This document shows positions 1 through 5,599 of a stretch of 5,599 nucleotides of DNA, piece after piece. The position numbers and the translations under genes are program-made. This DNA is from Porphyromonas sp. (GTDB lineage Bacteria; Bacteroidota; Bacteroidia; Bacteroidales; Porphyromonadaceae), in assembly GCA_029983495.1 (NCBI GenBank), contig JASBZJ010000129.1, forward strand, positions 1 through 5,599, written 5' to 3'. Under the pieces are notes generated by a model. That model was not told where the DNA came from. It did not search any database and worked only from the letters and a program-made list of their open reading frames with translations. How positions within the stretch are numbered: the stretch's first letter is position 1; the number at the start of each line of letters is the position of its first letter.

Positions 1-25
1 AAACAAATGCTCCGAAGTTTTGATC

Positions 26-43
26 TTTTCGTCAGGACGAAAA
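26..43. repeat. 8-bp palindrome with 2-base centre
   Basis: TTTTCGTC (26-33) and GACGAAAA (36-43) are perfect inverted copies separated by AG. The flanks are A/T-rich, but neither strand has a T run directly 3' of the stem, so this is not a convincing terminator. It lies 28 bp from the larger GTAG hairpin, and the two may belong to one intergenic repeat unit. The palindrome is seen directly; any role is unknown. Confidence 0.6.
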
Positions 44-71
44 TAAAAAAGAACCTGAACAAAATCATGAT

Positions 72-105
72 ATGTAGGGGCGGAGCTGCGTGTCCGCCCC
101 TACAT
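72..105. repeat. REP-like GTAG hairpin (13-bp inverted repeat)
   Basis: The arms ATGTAGGGGCGGA (72-84) and TCCGCCCCTACAT (93-105) are perfect inverted copies around the 8-base loop GCTGCGTG. The stem is very GC-rich against an AT-rich background and carries GTAG at its 5' foot on both strands. GTAG beside a GC-rich hairpin is the hallmark of REP elements, which are mobilised by RAYT (TnpA-REP) proteins of the IS200/IS605 group. No RAYT gene is in the window. With only one copy visible, dispersal through the genome is inferred. There is no T run, so a rho-independent terminator is unlikely. Confidence 0.75.
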
Positions 106-417
106 GGTGCGTAATGTTTTTTGGGAACTCGTTCGTACACTTTTTGGTACACTCCCTTCGCCCAAGTGGTATCTCCAGCAATTTGTGTTATTTGAGAATG
201 CCGTCTATTATGCCTAGTCAAATCACGCTACCTCTCTACCGAGCGATTCTGTTGATGTTGCAACTGCCTCTTTTAATTTGTTGCTCTGTAATTTGGCAAA
301 GCGACTCGGAAAAATAGTTGTAAATTTGCCTTGAGTTGGGGGAGTACACATCCTAGGCTGTTTTAATTACTAGGGTTAAATGCACCTCTGCCTTTGGTTG
401 GTGTTATTTGAAAGGAG
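106..417. other. Intergenic leader without a recognised gene
   Basis: No convincing gene is seen between the hairpin and the TPR gene. On the + strand, a 75-codon open frame runs from a GTG at 90, inside the hairpin, to 317; it looks incidental. On the - strand, a 42-codon frame runs from an ATG at 351-349 to a TGA ending at 223. Another - strand frame is open from about 210 to the window edge, straight through the hairpin. Neither resembles a family I recognise. The stretch may hold decayed coding sequence, but it may equally be plain spacer plus the promoter and 5' leader of the TPR gene. Confidence 0.5.
292..328 (+). promoter_or_regulatory. Possible Bacteroidota promoter for the TPR gene
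   Basis: TAAATTTG (321-328) fits the -7 consensus TAnnTTTG of the primary sigma factor in Bacteroidota. A TTTG at 292-295 could be the -33 box, but the 25-base spacer is longer than the usual 19-21. Transcription from here would leave a leader of roughly 80 bases before the ATG at 418. Such short boxes arise easily by chance in AT-rich DNA, so this is tentative. Confidence 0.3.
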
Positions 418-975
418 ATGGATAGAACACAAGTAAATAAATTGATATTTGATGGTCGGTTGTACCGTGCATCGAAAACCCTTTATAGCGAATTGGTTTA
501 CTTAACCATACCTGGTTTGTTGGATGAGCTGGATAGCATTATGCTAACTTACAAAAGTATGGTTAGGTGTATTGCTGAAGGCGTAAAGGACGAAAAACAA
601 GCCGAAGTACTCAGCTATTTAAAGCAACGTATGCTTGCATTGAGCGATAAAATTTATCGCGAGGAACGTAAGCAACAAAGTTCCGATCTGTATTACACTA
701 CAATCCGAGTAAACGAGGGGCGTTTGCCTAGTTATGAGATATTTACGCTTGATGCTATAGAGGGAGGTCCTAGTAGTTTACCAACTGAAGAACGAGAACG
801 TTACGATCGTTTACTAACCATTCTTTTTGATAGGGTATGGGTATCCGAAAAGCTTTCAGCCGAAATGGTAAAGAAAATCGCAACTAGTAGTGAATACCTC
901 CGTAAAGCAATTGTACCAGCCATAACAATGGGGTTAGGTTATTACTGGGATTTTGAAAAACTTCGTTTGTGCTAG
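418..975 (+). CDS. TPR-repeat protein, N-terminal fragment (frameshifted)
   Basis: This 185-residue frame is the N-terminal part of the interrupted TPR protein. An in-frame TGA at 409-411 precedes ATG 418 with no other start between them, so the start is well fixed. The purine-rich AAAGGAG (411-417) abuts the ATG and is too close for a normal Shine-Dalgarno contact. The sequence is mostly helical and soluble, with no signal peptide or membrane segment. Residues about 40-100 include the stretch TYKSMVRCIAEGVKDEKQAE and a later SSDLYYTTIR, both typical of this uncharacterised Bacteroidales family. The last residues (KLRLC) are probably produced only by the frameshift. The function is unknown; TPR proteins generally act as protein-binding scaffolds. 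Confidence 0.7.
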   Translation: MDRTQVNKLIFDGRLYRASKTLYSELVYLTIPGLLDELDSIMLTYKSMVRCIAEGVKDEKQAEVLSYLKQRMLALSDKIYREERKQQSSDLYYTTIRVNEGRLPSYEIFTLDAIEGGPSSLPTEERERYDRLLTILFDRVWVSEKLSAEMVKKIATSSEYLRKAIVPAITMGLGYYWDFEKLRLC

Positions 976-2513
976 CCGAATTGGCACGCAACGACGCTTC
1001 GTTTGGTTACAGAATACGTTTGGTTTTTGCGCTTATGGTTGTCCTTTATGTACATCCTAAGCGATGCAATTTATATGTAAACGATATAACCCCCATGCTC
1101 GAAGAGGCCAACAACACTCAACCGCTTTCGCCTTATGTTTTATCACTAATCGAAGCTTACTTAGTTGCTACCGATACCGAGAGGGTGGTAGATACCATCG
1201 AGGAAACACTGCCACAAATTATGAAAACGAAGAATTTAAACTCGCGTTTGAATAATATGATGCAGGATGTTGATAACTTCGATGAATTAATGAAGGACCC
1301 TGAAATGCAGAATTTGGAAGCAAAAATGATGGAGTTGAACAAGCTTGAGATGGAAGGTGCCGACACATTATTTATTGCATTTCGAGGATTTAAAAATGAA
1401 CCTTTTTTCCAACATATTTCGTCGTGGTTTCTTCCTTTCGATAAATACCATAGTGCTACGCGTTCGTTGCTTGAAGAAGATAAAATTGCTAGTAAACTTT
1501 TACCCATTTTTGAATTACGTTTTTGCGATAGCGATTTATATTCGTTTGTGCTAAGTTTAAACCAAACCTTTAAACCTATAAACTTAAGTGATCCAAATCT
1601 CGAACATGTTATTGAACAGCAAGAGGAACTAAAGGAAAACTACGAGTTACTAAGCGAACAGGTGAAGCTAAAAACCGAAGCTAATAATTATATGCGTAAT
1701 ATTTACCGCTTTGTAAAACTGTATCCTCACCAGGTTGAATTTAAGGAGGTATTCGATAAGTTACCTAAAAGTAATATGCGACTTTTAAGCCCCTATGTTA
1801 ACCTTGAGGATGTTAATACTCACGCTACAACATTCTTAATCGCTAAGGAAAGGTATAGCGATGCATTACCTTTGTTGCAAGCTATGGTAAAAAATAACCC
1901 TGCAAATGCTATTGCCTTACAACAACTCGCCACAATACTAGCAAAGCAGGGCGATTACGAAAATGCGGTAAAATACTACGAACAAAGCGACCTTGTTGTA
2001 GACCTCGATGATGAGCAACGACTCGAACAAGCTAAAGCATACCGCAATACGCAACAGTACGATAAAGCAATTGACATATATAAAAGGTATACTAACCGAC
2101 AGTCGGTTTTACTAACACTTGCCGTAACCTATGTTTTAGCCAACCAGTTCGAACAAGCATTACCCTTGCTACACGAATATATTTATCGTTCCAATAAACC
2201 TGAACGAGCTTATCGTACGTTGGCTTGGTGCTATTTTATGCTTAATCAGTATGAACGTAGCGAAGAATATTACGGCAAATTACCCCATATGGCGGGTAGC
2301 GATTATTTAAACCGAGCATACTTGTTTATGGTTATGGGCGATAAGAAGCGTGCATTTTCCGATTGCTTAGCATTTATAAACTCAAAACCGTTGCCCAATG
2401 CAATTAGCGAAATACAAGACGATTTGCCAATGCTTGAAGAAAAGGGAATAAATATAGCTGAGCTTTATACTTTACTTGATGCCGCACAAATGAGGCACGA
2501 GCAAGAACAATAA
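969..2513 (+). CDS. TPR-repeat protein, C-terminal fragment (frameshifted)
   Basis: This frame covers the C-terminal 510 or so residues of the interrupted protein. The only early start is a GTG at 969, which overlaps the end of the preceding frame by 7 bases and has no ribosome-binding site, so independent translation is doubtful. Residues about 1-210 are helical; residues about 212-250 are rich in E, K, Q and L and may form a coiled coil. From about 285 to 445 there are degenerate tetratricopeptide repeats, with signatures such as LAKQGDYENAVKYYEQS (324-340), YDKAIDIY (364-371), FEQALPLLHEY (394-404) and YERSEEYY. The end, with DLPMLEEKGINIAELYTLLD, also fits the Bacteroidales family. No signal peptide or membrane segment is visible, so a cytoplasmic scaffold is likely. 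The function is not known. Confidence 0.75.
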   Translation: MLAELARNDASFGYRIRLVFALMVVLYVHPKRCNLYVNDITPMLEEANNTQPLSPYVLSLIEAYLVATDTERVVDTIEETLPQIMKTKNLNSRLNNMMQDVDNFDELMKDPEMQNLEAKMMELNKLEMEGADTLFIAFRGFKNEPFFQHISSWFLPFDKYHSATRSLLEEDKIASKLLPIFELRFCDSDLYSFVLSLNQTFKPINLSDPNLEHVIEQQEELKENYELLSEQVKLKTEANNYMRNIYRFVKLYPHQVEFKEVFDKLPKSNMRLLSPYVNLEDVNTHATTFLIAKERYSDALPLLQAMVKNNPANAIALQQLATILAKQGDYENAVKYYEQSDLVVDLDDEQRLEQAKAYRNTQQYDKAIDIYKRYTNRQSVLLTLAVTYVLANQFEQALPLLHEYIYRSNKPERAYRTLAWCYFMLNQYERSEEYYGKLPHMAGSDYLNRAYLFMVMGDKKRAFSDCLAFINSKPLPNAISEIQDDLPMLEEKGINIAELYTLLDAAQMRHEQEQ

Positions 2514-2514
2514 A

Positions 2515-2551
2515 AGCGTATTACACTATCTTTTTATCAAGAGCGTATTAC
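2515..2551 (+). repeat. Direct repeat AGCGTATTAC, two copies
   Basis: AGCGTATTAC occurs at 2515-2524 and again at 2542-2551, 27 bases apart, directly after the TPR stop codon. Two perfect 10-base copies this close could be a protein-binding pair or a small duplication scar, or could be chance. No function is assigned. Confidence 0.4.
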
Positions 2552-2584
2552 TTAGGATATAGCAAAAACTAAGGTGCTATTTTA

Positions 2585-2592
2585 TACGTTTG
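2585..2592 (+). promoter_or_regulatory. Possible -7 box upstream of pgk
   Basis: TACGTTTG fits the Bacteroidota -7 consensus TAnnTTTG and lies 66 bases before the pgk ATG. No TTTG sits at a suitable distance for the -33 box, which is the main weakness. Transcription would begin near 2597-2600 and leave a leader of about 60 bases that contains the dyad at 2600-2631. Confidence 0.35.
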
Positions 2593-2599
2593 CTTTGCA

Positions 2600-2631
2600 C
2601 TGTTGCTAACCTTTTGCAAAAGTATCAACAG
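2600..2631 (+). promoter_or_regulatory. Nested dyad in the pgk leader
   Basis: A perfect 12-base palindrome, CTTTTGCAAAAG (2611-2622), is flanked by CTGTTG (2600-2605) and its inverted copy CAACAG (2626-2631). As DNA it could be an operator. As RNA it could fold into a two-part stem-loop at the 5' end of the pgk message, if transcription starts near 2597-2600. The symmetry is seen directly; regulation of pgk through it is inference. Confidence 0.4.
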
Positions 2632-2658
2632 CATAAACTATTATACTTAATAAACATC

Positions 2659-3921
2659 ATGACAACCACAATTGATCAGTTCAATTTTAACGGACACACG
2701 GCATTCGTTCGTGTTGATTTTAATGTTCCGTTGAACGACGAAAAACAAATTACCGACGACACTCGCATGCGTGCCGCATTGCCCACACTGAAGAAAATCT
2801 TGGCTGATGGAGGAAAGCTTATTATAGCTTCGCACTTGGGACGCCCCAAAAAGAAAGACGATAGCCTTTCGATGCATCACCTATTACCACACCTCGAAGA
2901 GTTATTAGGTCAAAAGGTTACTTTTGTTGCCGATTCAGTTGGGAGCCAAGTGGAGCAAGCCATACAAAAGCTCAACCCGGGTGAAGCCTTATTGCTCGAA
3001 AATCTTCGCTTTTATGCCGAGGAGGAAGGAAAACCTCGTGGACTAAGCAGTGATGCAACCGATGAGGAAAAGAAACAAGCAAAAGCTGAAATGAAACAAA
3101 AACAACTAGCTTTTGCCAAGCAATTAGCACAACTTGCCGATTGTTACGTTAACGACGCATTTGGTACAGCACACCGAGCACACGCTTCAACCGCACTTAT
3201 TGCAAATAGCTTTGATAAAAGCATGAAGATGTTTGGCTACCTTATGGAAAAGGAAGTTAAGGCTGTTCAGCGCATACTTAACACTGCCGAGCATCCGTTT
3301 GTTGCTATAATTGGCGGAGCAAAAGTAAGTAGTAAAATAGGTATTATTTCGAACCTAATTGAAAAGGTTGATAAGCTAATTATTACGGGTGGTATGGCTT
3401 TTACTTTTATTAAAGCTAAAGGGGGTAATGTTGGTAAGTCGTTATTCGAAGCCGATAATGTTGATACTGCTACTACAATAATGGAAAAGGCAAAAGCAAA
3501 GCAGGTTGAGCTTATTTTGCCAGTTGATGTTGTTGCTACAACCGAATTTAGCAATGATGCCGAACGAAAAACTTTTGCCATTGACAAAATTCCGAATGAT
3601 TACATGGGGCTTGACGTAGGCCCCGAAACACAAAAACTTTATGCTACAGCACTGCAGGGGGCAAAAACTATTTTATGGAACGGTCCTGCAGGGGTTTTTG
3701 AAATGGAAAACTTTAGGAAAGGTACATTTGTTTTAGCCGAAGCCGTTGCTGGAGCTACTCAAAAGGGAGCATACTCCTTGGTAGGAGGTGGCGACAGTGT
3801 TGCTTGTATAAAACTTTTGGGCAAAGAGGAAAGTGTTTCGTATGTTTCTACAGGGGGGGGAGCATTACTCGAGGCCGTTGAAGGAAAAATTTTACCAGGT
3901 GTTGCTGCAATTACTGAATGA
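2659..3921 (+). CDS. pgk: Phosphoglycerate kinase
   Basis: This cytoplasmic glycolytic enzyme transfers phosphate from 1,3-bisphosphoglycerate to ADP, giving 3-phosphoglycerate and ATP, and runs in reverse in gluconeogenesis. The protein is complete at 420 residues. The family signature [12 protein letters not shown] (16-27) holds the substrate-binding D20 and N22. Other substrate-binding elements are R36, SHLGRP (58-63), R117 and [11 protein letters not shown] (165-175, with R173). Nucleotide-domain motifs are GGAKVSSK (219-226), WNGPAGVFE (340-348) and the phosphate loop GGGDS (376-380), and the end carries STGGGALLE. Residues about 120-150 form a K/E-rich insertion known in Bacteroidota enzymes. 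ATG 2659 is chosen because family similarity begins just after it; an in-frame TTG at 2590 would add 23 unrelated residues. No Shine-Dalgarno is visible. The gene appears to be monocistronic. Confidence 0.98.
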   Translation: MTTTIDQFNFNGHTAFVRVDFNVPLNDEKQITDDTRMRAALPTLKKILADGGKLIIASHLGRPKKKDDSLSMHHLLPHLEELLGQKVTFVADSVGSQVEQAIQKLNPGEALLLENLRFYAEEEGKPRGLSSDATDEEKKQAKAEMKQKQLAFAKQLAQLADCYVNDAFGTAHRAHASTALIANSFDKSMKMFGYLMEKEVKAVQRILNTAEHPFVAIIGGAKVSSKIGIISNLIEKVDKLIITGGMAFTFIKAKGGNVGKSLFEADNVDTATTIMEKAKAKQVELILPVDVVATTEFSNDAERKTFAIDKIPNDYMGLDVGPETQKLYATALQGAKTILWNGPAGVFEMENFRKGTFVLAEAVAGATQKGAYSLVGGGDSVACIKLLGKEESVSYVSTGGGALLEAVEGKILPGVAAITE

Positions 3922-3942
3922 GCTTGTAGCTAATTGATAAAT

Positions 3943-4025
3943 AGAATCGGAGCTTGAATAGCCCTAAAAAACTTGTTTCACTGGCTGAAAGGAGTGGGGT
4001 AGTTTAATCTCCGATTCTCTTTTTT
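3943..4025 (+). terminator. Long hairpin plus T run after pgk
   Basis: AGAATCGGAG (3943-3952) pairs perfectly with CTCCGATTCT (4009-4018). The pairing continues inward in register, with G-U wobbles and two mismatches (C-U and A-A), to about 3965/3996, giving a stem of about 23 positions. An inner TTTCA/TGAAA hairpin (3976-3990) lies within the loop. T6 (4020-4025) follows almost directly, as expected of a rho-independent terminator for pgk. The stem is unusually long and interrupted, so a small structured RNA or the remnant of a tiny inverted-repeat element are alternatives. It separates pgk from the acetyltransferase gene that starts 41 bases after the T run. Confidence 0.7.
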
Positions 4026-4066
4026 ACTTATATCTAATGCGTACCTTATACCGCTAAAAACAGAAT

Positions 4067-4627
4067 ATGGAGCAATGTAGTTTTGATATAGTACCTTACA
4101 GTATAGCGTACAAAGCCGATCTTGGTTTTGTAAAACAATTATACGAACAAAGCTTTCCTTTCGAGGAACGTAGGCCATGGCACAAGCAATTAGAGTTGCT
4201 TGCTAACGAACCTCGCTTTTGTCTATTCCTTATTCAAGTGAACAAAAAAACACAAGGCTTTTTATCCTGCTGGCGTATCGATGATTTCGTTTATGGTGAA
4301 CACTTTGCTATAAACCCTGCAGAACGAGGAAAAGGCATTGGTCGAAAAGTAATTGATTATTTATGGAAAACATCGGCTTCGGTACCGTGGGTTTTTGAGG
4401 TTGAACACCCTACTACAGCAATAGCTGAGAGGAGGTTAAACTTCTACCTTTCGCATGGTGCTACGATTCTTTCAAAGGATTATTATCAGCCTGCTTATTG
4501 TGAAGGAAAAGAGGGCTTGCCTTTATTGTTTTTGGGTGTAGGCGCCAATGAACAGCAAACGCAGATGTATATTAACCGTGTTTACGAAGTCGCTTATAAG
4601 GTAAAGTCCAAAACTAATGAGCAATAA
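4067..4627 (+). CDS. GNAT-family N-acetyltransferase
   Basis: This 186-residue protein is a GCN5-related acetyltransferase, moving acetyl from acetyl-CoA to an amine. The CoA-binding motif A is clear: HFAINPAERGKGIGRKVID (79-97), with the R-x-x-G-x-G core at R87-G92. Upstream, the segment FPFEERRPW (30-38) and a core strand ending in GFLSCW fit a subgroup common in Bacteroidota. Downstream, EVEHP and RRLNFYLSHGA form the usual helix and strand that complete the fold. The substrate cannot be read from the sequence; small molecules, ribosomal proteins and antibiotics are all possible in this superfamily. No signal peptide or membrane segment is present. ATG 4067 has no Shine-Dalgarno, as is common in this phylum. 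Its 3' end overlaps the phosphatase gene by 11 bases, suggesting one transcript. No TAnnTTTG box was found in the short gap after the terminator. Confidence 0.92.
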   Translation: MEQCSFDIVPYSIAYKADLGFVKQLYEQSFPFEERRPWHKQLELLANEPRFCLFLIQVNKKTQGFLSCWRIDDFVYGEHFAINPAERGKGIGRKVIDYLWKTSASVPWVFEVEHPTTAIAERRLNFYLSHGATILSKDYYQPAYCEGKEGLPLLFLGVGANEQQTQMYINRVYEVAYKVKSKTNEQ

Positions 4628-5599
4628 AACCATACAATTATTGTTGTTACTGTTGTGGGTGAGTACTTTCCCTAGTAACTTAATCCTAAAAGCAAGTAAC
4701 CCTTGTTTTGTTTTGCCCGATACCGTGGCTATTACTACACGCAAGCCACATTTGCCATATTCGTTGACTCGTGTAGTTACTCAAACCATTCCTCTCTTCA
4801 TAGCTTCTGGCACAAGCGTTGTTATTGCCGATGATCTTATTCGTACTACTCGAAAGAATGTTATTCCTACATTTAGGTACCGTTATGACGATTACCTACT
4901 ATTTGCACCATTGGCCATGGGGCTTATTGGTCTTTGGGTTACAGATCCAAGCAAGTTACCAGTTTCCAAGGTCGATGCTGTTGGGGGCTATGCGCTTTCA
5001 TCTGCAATAGCTTTGGCATTAGTTAGCTCAACAAAATATACCGTTAAAAGGATGCGCCCCGATGGTTCAACCCGCAATTCGTTCCCATCAGGGCATACAG
5101 CAACAGCTTTTTTGGGTGCCGAGCTTGCTGATATATATTTTGGGGAAAGTAGTCCATGGCTACCCCCTTTAACCTATAGCATTGCTTATTTTACGGGCAT
5201 AAGTAGAATACTAAACAATAGGCATTGGACGAGCGATGTTTTTTCGGGTGCGGCATTTGGTATAATAAGTGCAAACCTAGGCTCTTATCTATCGCACTGT
5301 TGGGCAACTAAGCAATGGAAGGCTCCTAAGGAGGCTAATGTAATACCCGCTAGCGAGGGCGTTTCGTTATCCTTAGGGCAGGGGCTACACGTTCCTTTTT
5401 ATAACTTGGCAACAGCACTCCCGTACTTCGATGTTGCTATGGGATTTCGGAGTACTTTTATTTCATCGCAAGAGCCAATTTATTCCGAGGTGGGTGTTGG
5501 CAGTTTGCTTGTTCCTGTAAAGGAAGTAACCACAAAAGCGTTTATTTCGCCTTATGTTCATGCTTCGCTTTGGTTCCACTTAAGTCATAGAGGCGAAGT
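4617..5599 (+). CDS. PAP2-family phosphatase, partial at the window edge
   Basis: The frame is open from ATG 4617 to the window end (327 codons, no stop). All three catalytic motifs of the PAP2 (phosphatidic acid phosphatase type 2) superfamily are intact: KX6RP at K140-P148, PSGH at 157-160, and SRX5HX3D with S196, R197, H203 and D207. H160 and H203 are the expected catalytic histidines. Residues 1-26 look like a signal peptide or anchor (six leucines, then a possible cleavage after LKA). Several hydrophobic helices follow at about 58-71, 93-108, 121-138, 182-196 and 208-226. Family members remove phosphate from lipids such as undecaprenyl pyrophosphate, phosphatidylglycerophosphate or lipid A; the substrate here is not decided. 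Residues from about 245 onward alternate polar and hydrophobic like beta-strands, perhaps a C-terminal barrel. The 11-base overlap with the acetyltransferase gene suggests translational coupling. Confidence 0.93.
   Translation, partial: MSNKTIQLLLLLLWVSTFPSNLILKASNPCFVLPDTVAITTRKPHLPYSLTRVVTQTIPLFIASGTSVVIADDLIRTTRKNVIPTFRYRYDDYLLFAPLAMGLIGLWVTDPSKLPVSKVDAVGGYALSSAIALALVSSTKYTVKRMRPDGSTRNSFPSGHTATAFLGAELADIYFGESSPWLPPLTYSIAYFTGISRILNNRHWTSDVFSGAAFGIISANLGSYLSHCWATKQWKAPKEANVIPASEGVSLSLGQGLHVPFYNLATALPYFDVAMGFRSTFISSQEPIYSEVGVGSLLVPVKEVTTKAFISPYVHASLWFHLSHRGE

Larger units (their letters stand above)
418..2513 (+). pseudogene. TPR-repeat protein gene, interrupted by a -1 frameshift
   Basis: The frames 418-975 and 969-2513 read as the N- and C-terminal parts of one Bacteroidales-type TPR protein. 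The first frame ends at TAG 973-975. The second has a stop at TGA 954-956 just upstream, so the change of frame must lie within 957-972. Adding one base there gives a single 698-residue protein plus stop. The likeliest lesion is loss of one A from the A run at 956-960, giving ...EKTSFVLAEL..., or of one T from 966-968, giving ...EKLRFVLAEL.... Homologues I recall from Bacteroides and Parabacteroides are single proteins of about 700 residues; this is from memory. Both halves keep good coding character without further stops, so the break is recent or is a sequencing error. Canonical programmed slippage is not supported. Confidence 0.75.

Noticed and set aside
26..60. Hammerhead-ribozyme-like bases (CTGACGA on the - strand, GGACGAAA on the + strand)
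   Set aside because: The remaining core bases and the three helices are absent; the match comes from the palindrome itself.
90..317. 75-codon + strand open frame starting at a GTG in the hairpin loop
   Set aside because: It starts inside the inverted repeat, has no ribosome-binding site, has an unusual residue composition and resembles no family I know.
951..975. Programmed -1 ribosomal frameshift in the TPR gene
   Set aside because: The codons GAA AAA CTT do not form an X XXY YYZ slippery heptamer in the reading frame, and I saw no clear downstream stem. A simple one-base loss explains it better.
2559..2585. ATAGC/GCTAT hairpin followed by TTTTA as a terminator for the TPR gene
   Set aside because: The stem is only 5 bp, AT-rich and has a 12-base loop, and the T run is short, so it is too weak to call.
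2590..2658. Extended pgk start at TTG 2590
   Set aside because: The 23 extra residues are unlike any phosphoglycerate kinase N-terminus and overlap the possible -7 box and leader dyad. ATG 2659 matches the family start.
3267..3633. Minus-strand open frames of 63-106 codons within pgk
   Set aside because: They lie entirely opposite a strongly conserved gene and show no family similarity, so they are shadow frames.
3978..4178. 66-codon - strand open frame across the terminator and acetyltransferase start
   Set aside because: It overlaps the hairpin and the conserved N-terminus of the acetyltransferase and has no recognisable features.
4819..5010. 63-codon + strand open frame within the phosphatase gene
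   Set aside because: It is an alternative frame of the PAP2 gene, whose own frame carries all the catalytic motifs and runs on to the window edge.

Overview
The window looks like ordinary chromosome from a Bacteroidota bacterium, probably Bacteroidales or Marinilabiliales. The protein families are typical of that phylum: a long TPR protein of Bacteroidales type, a phosphoglycerate kinase with the lysine/glutamate-rich insertion seen in this phylum, and a PAP2 phosphatase with the phylum's usual motifs. The genes start without well-spaced Shine-Dalgarno sequences, and two upstream boxes fit the phylum's TAnnTTTG -7 element. All four recognisable genes lie on the + strand. No rRNA, tRNA, CRISPR array or complete mobile element was seen.

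Layout. Positions 1-417 hold no convincing gene. They contain a short palindrome (26-43) and a strong 13-bp inverted repeat with GTAG at its foot (72-105), which resembles a dispersed REP-type hairpin, followed by a leader with a possible promoter. Positions 418-2513 are one TPR gene broken by a -1 frameshift confined to positions 957-972, so it appears as two overlapping reading frames (418-975 and 969-2513). Restoring one base gives a 698-residue protein. A 145-bp gap follows, with a possible -7 box and a dyad in the presumed leader. Next is a complete glycolytic gene, pgk (2659-3921). A long imperfect hairpin with a T run (3943-4025) closes pgk. The last unit is a GNAT acetyltransferase (4067-4627) overlapped by 11 bases by a PAP2 phosphatase (4617 to the window edge, 3' end missing).

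How the genes relate. Pgk is a core enzyme and its gene seems to be its own transcription unit, with a leader dyad before it and a terminator after it. The acetyltransferase and phosphatase overlap and are probably co-translated, but nothing in the sequence shows a shared pathway. The phosphatase keeps all three catalytic motifs, has a signal-like N-terminus, and continues past the catalytic domain into a strand-rich C-terminal region. Nothing here amounts to a new multi-gene system. The points most worth a second look are the lesion in the TPR gene, the REP-like hairpin, the long hairpin after pgk and the C-terminal extension of the phosphatase.
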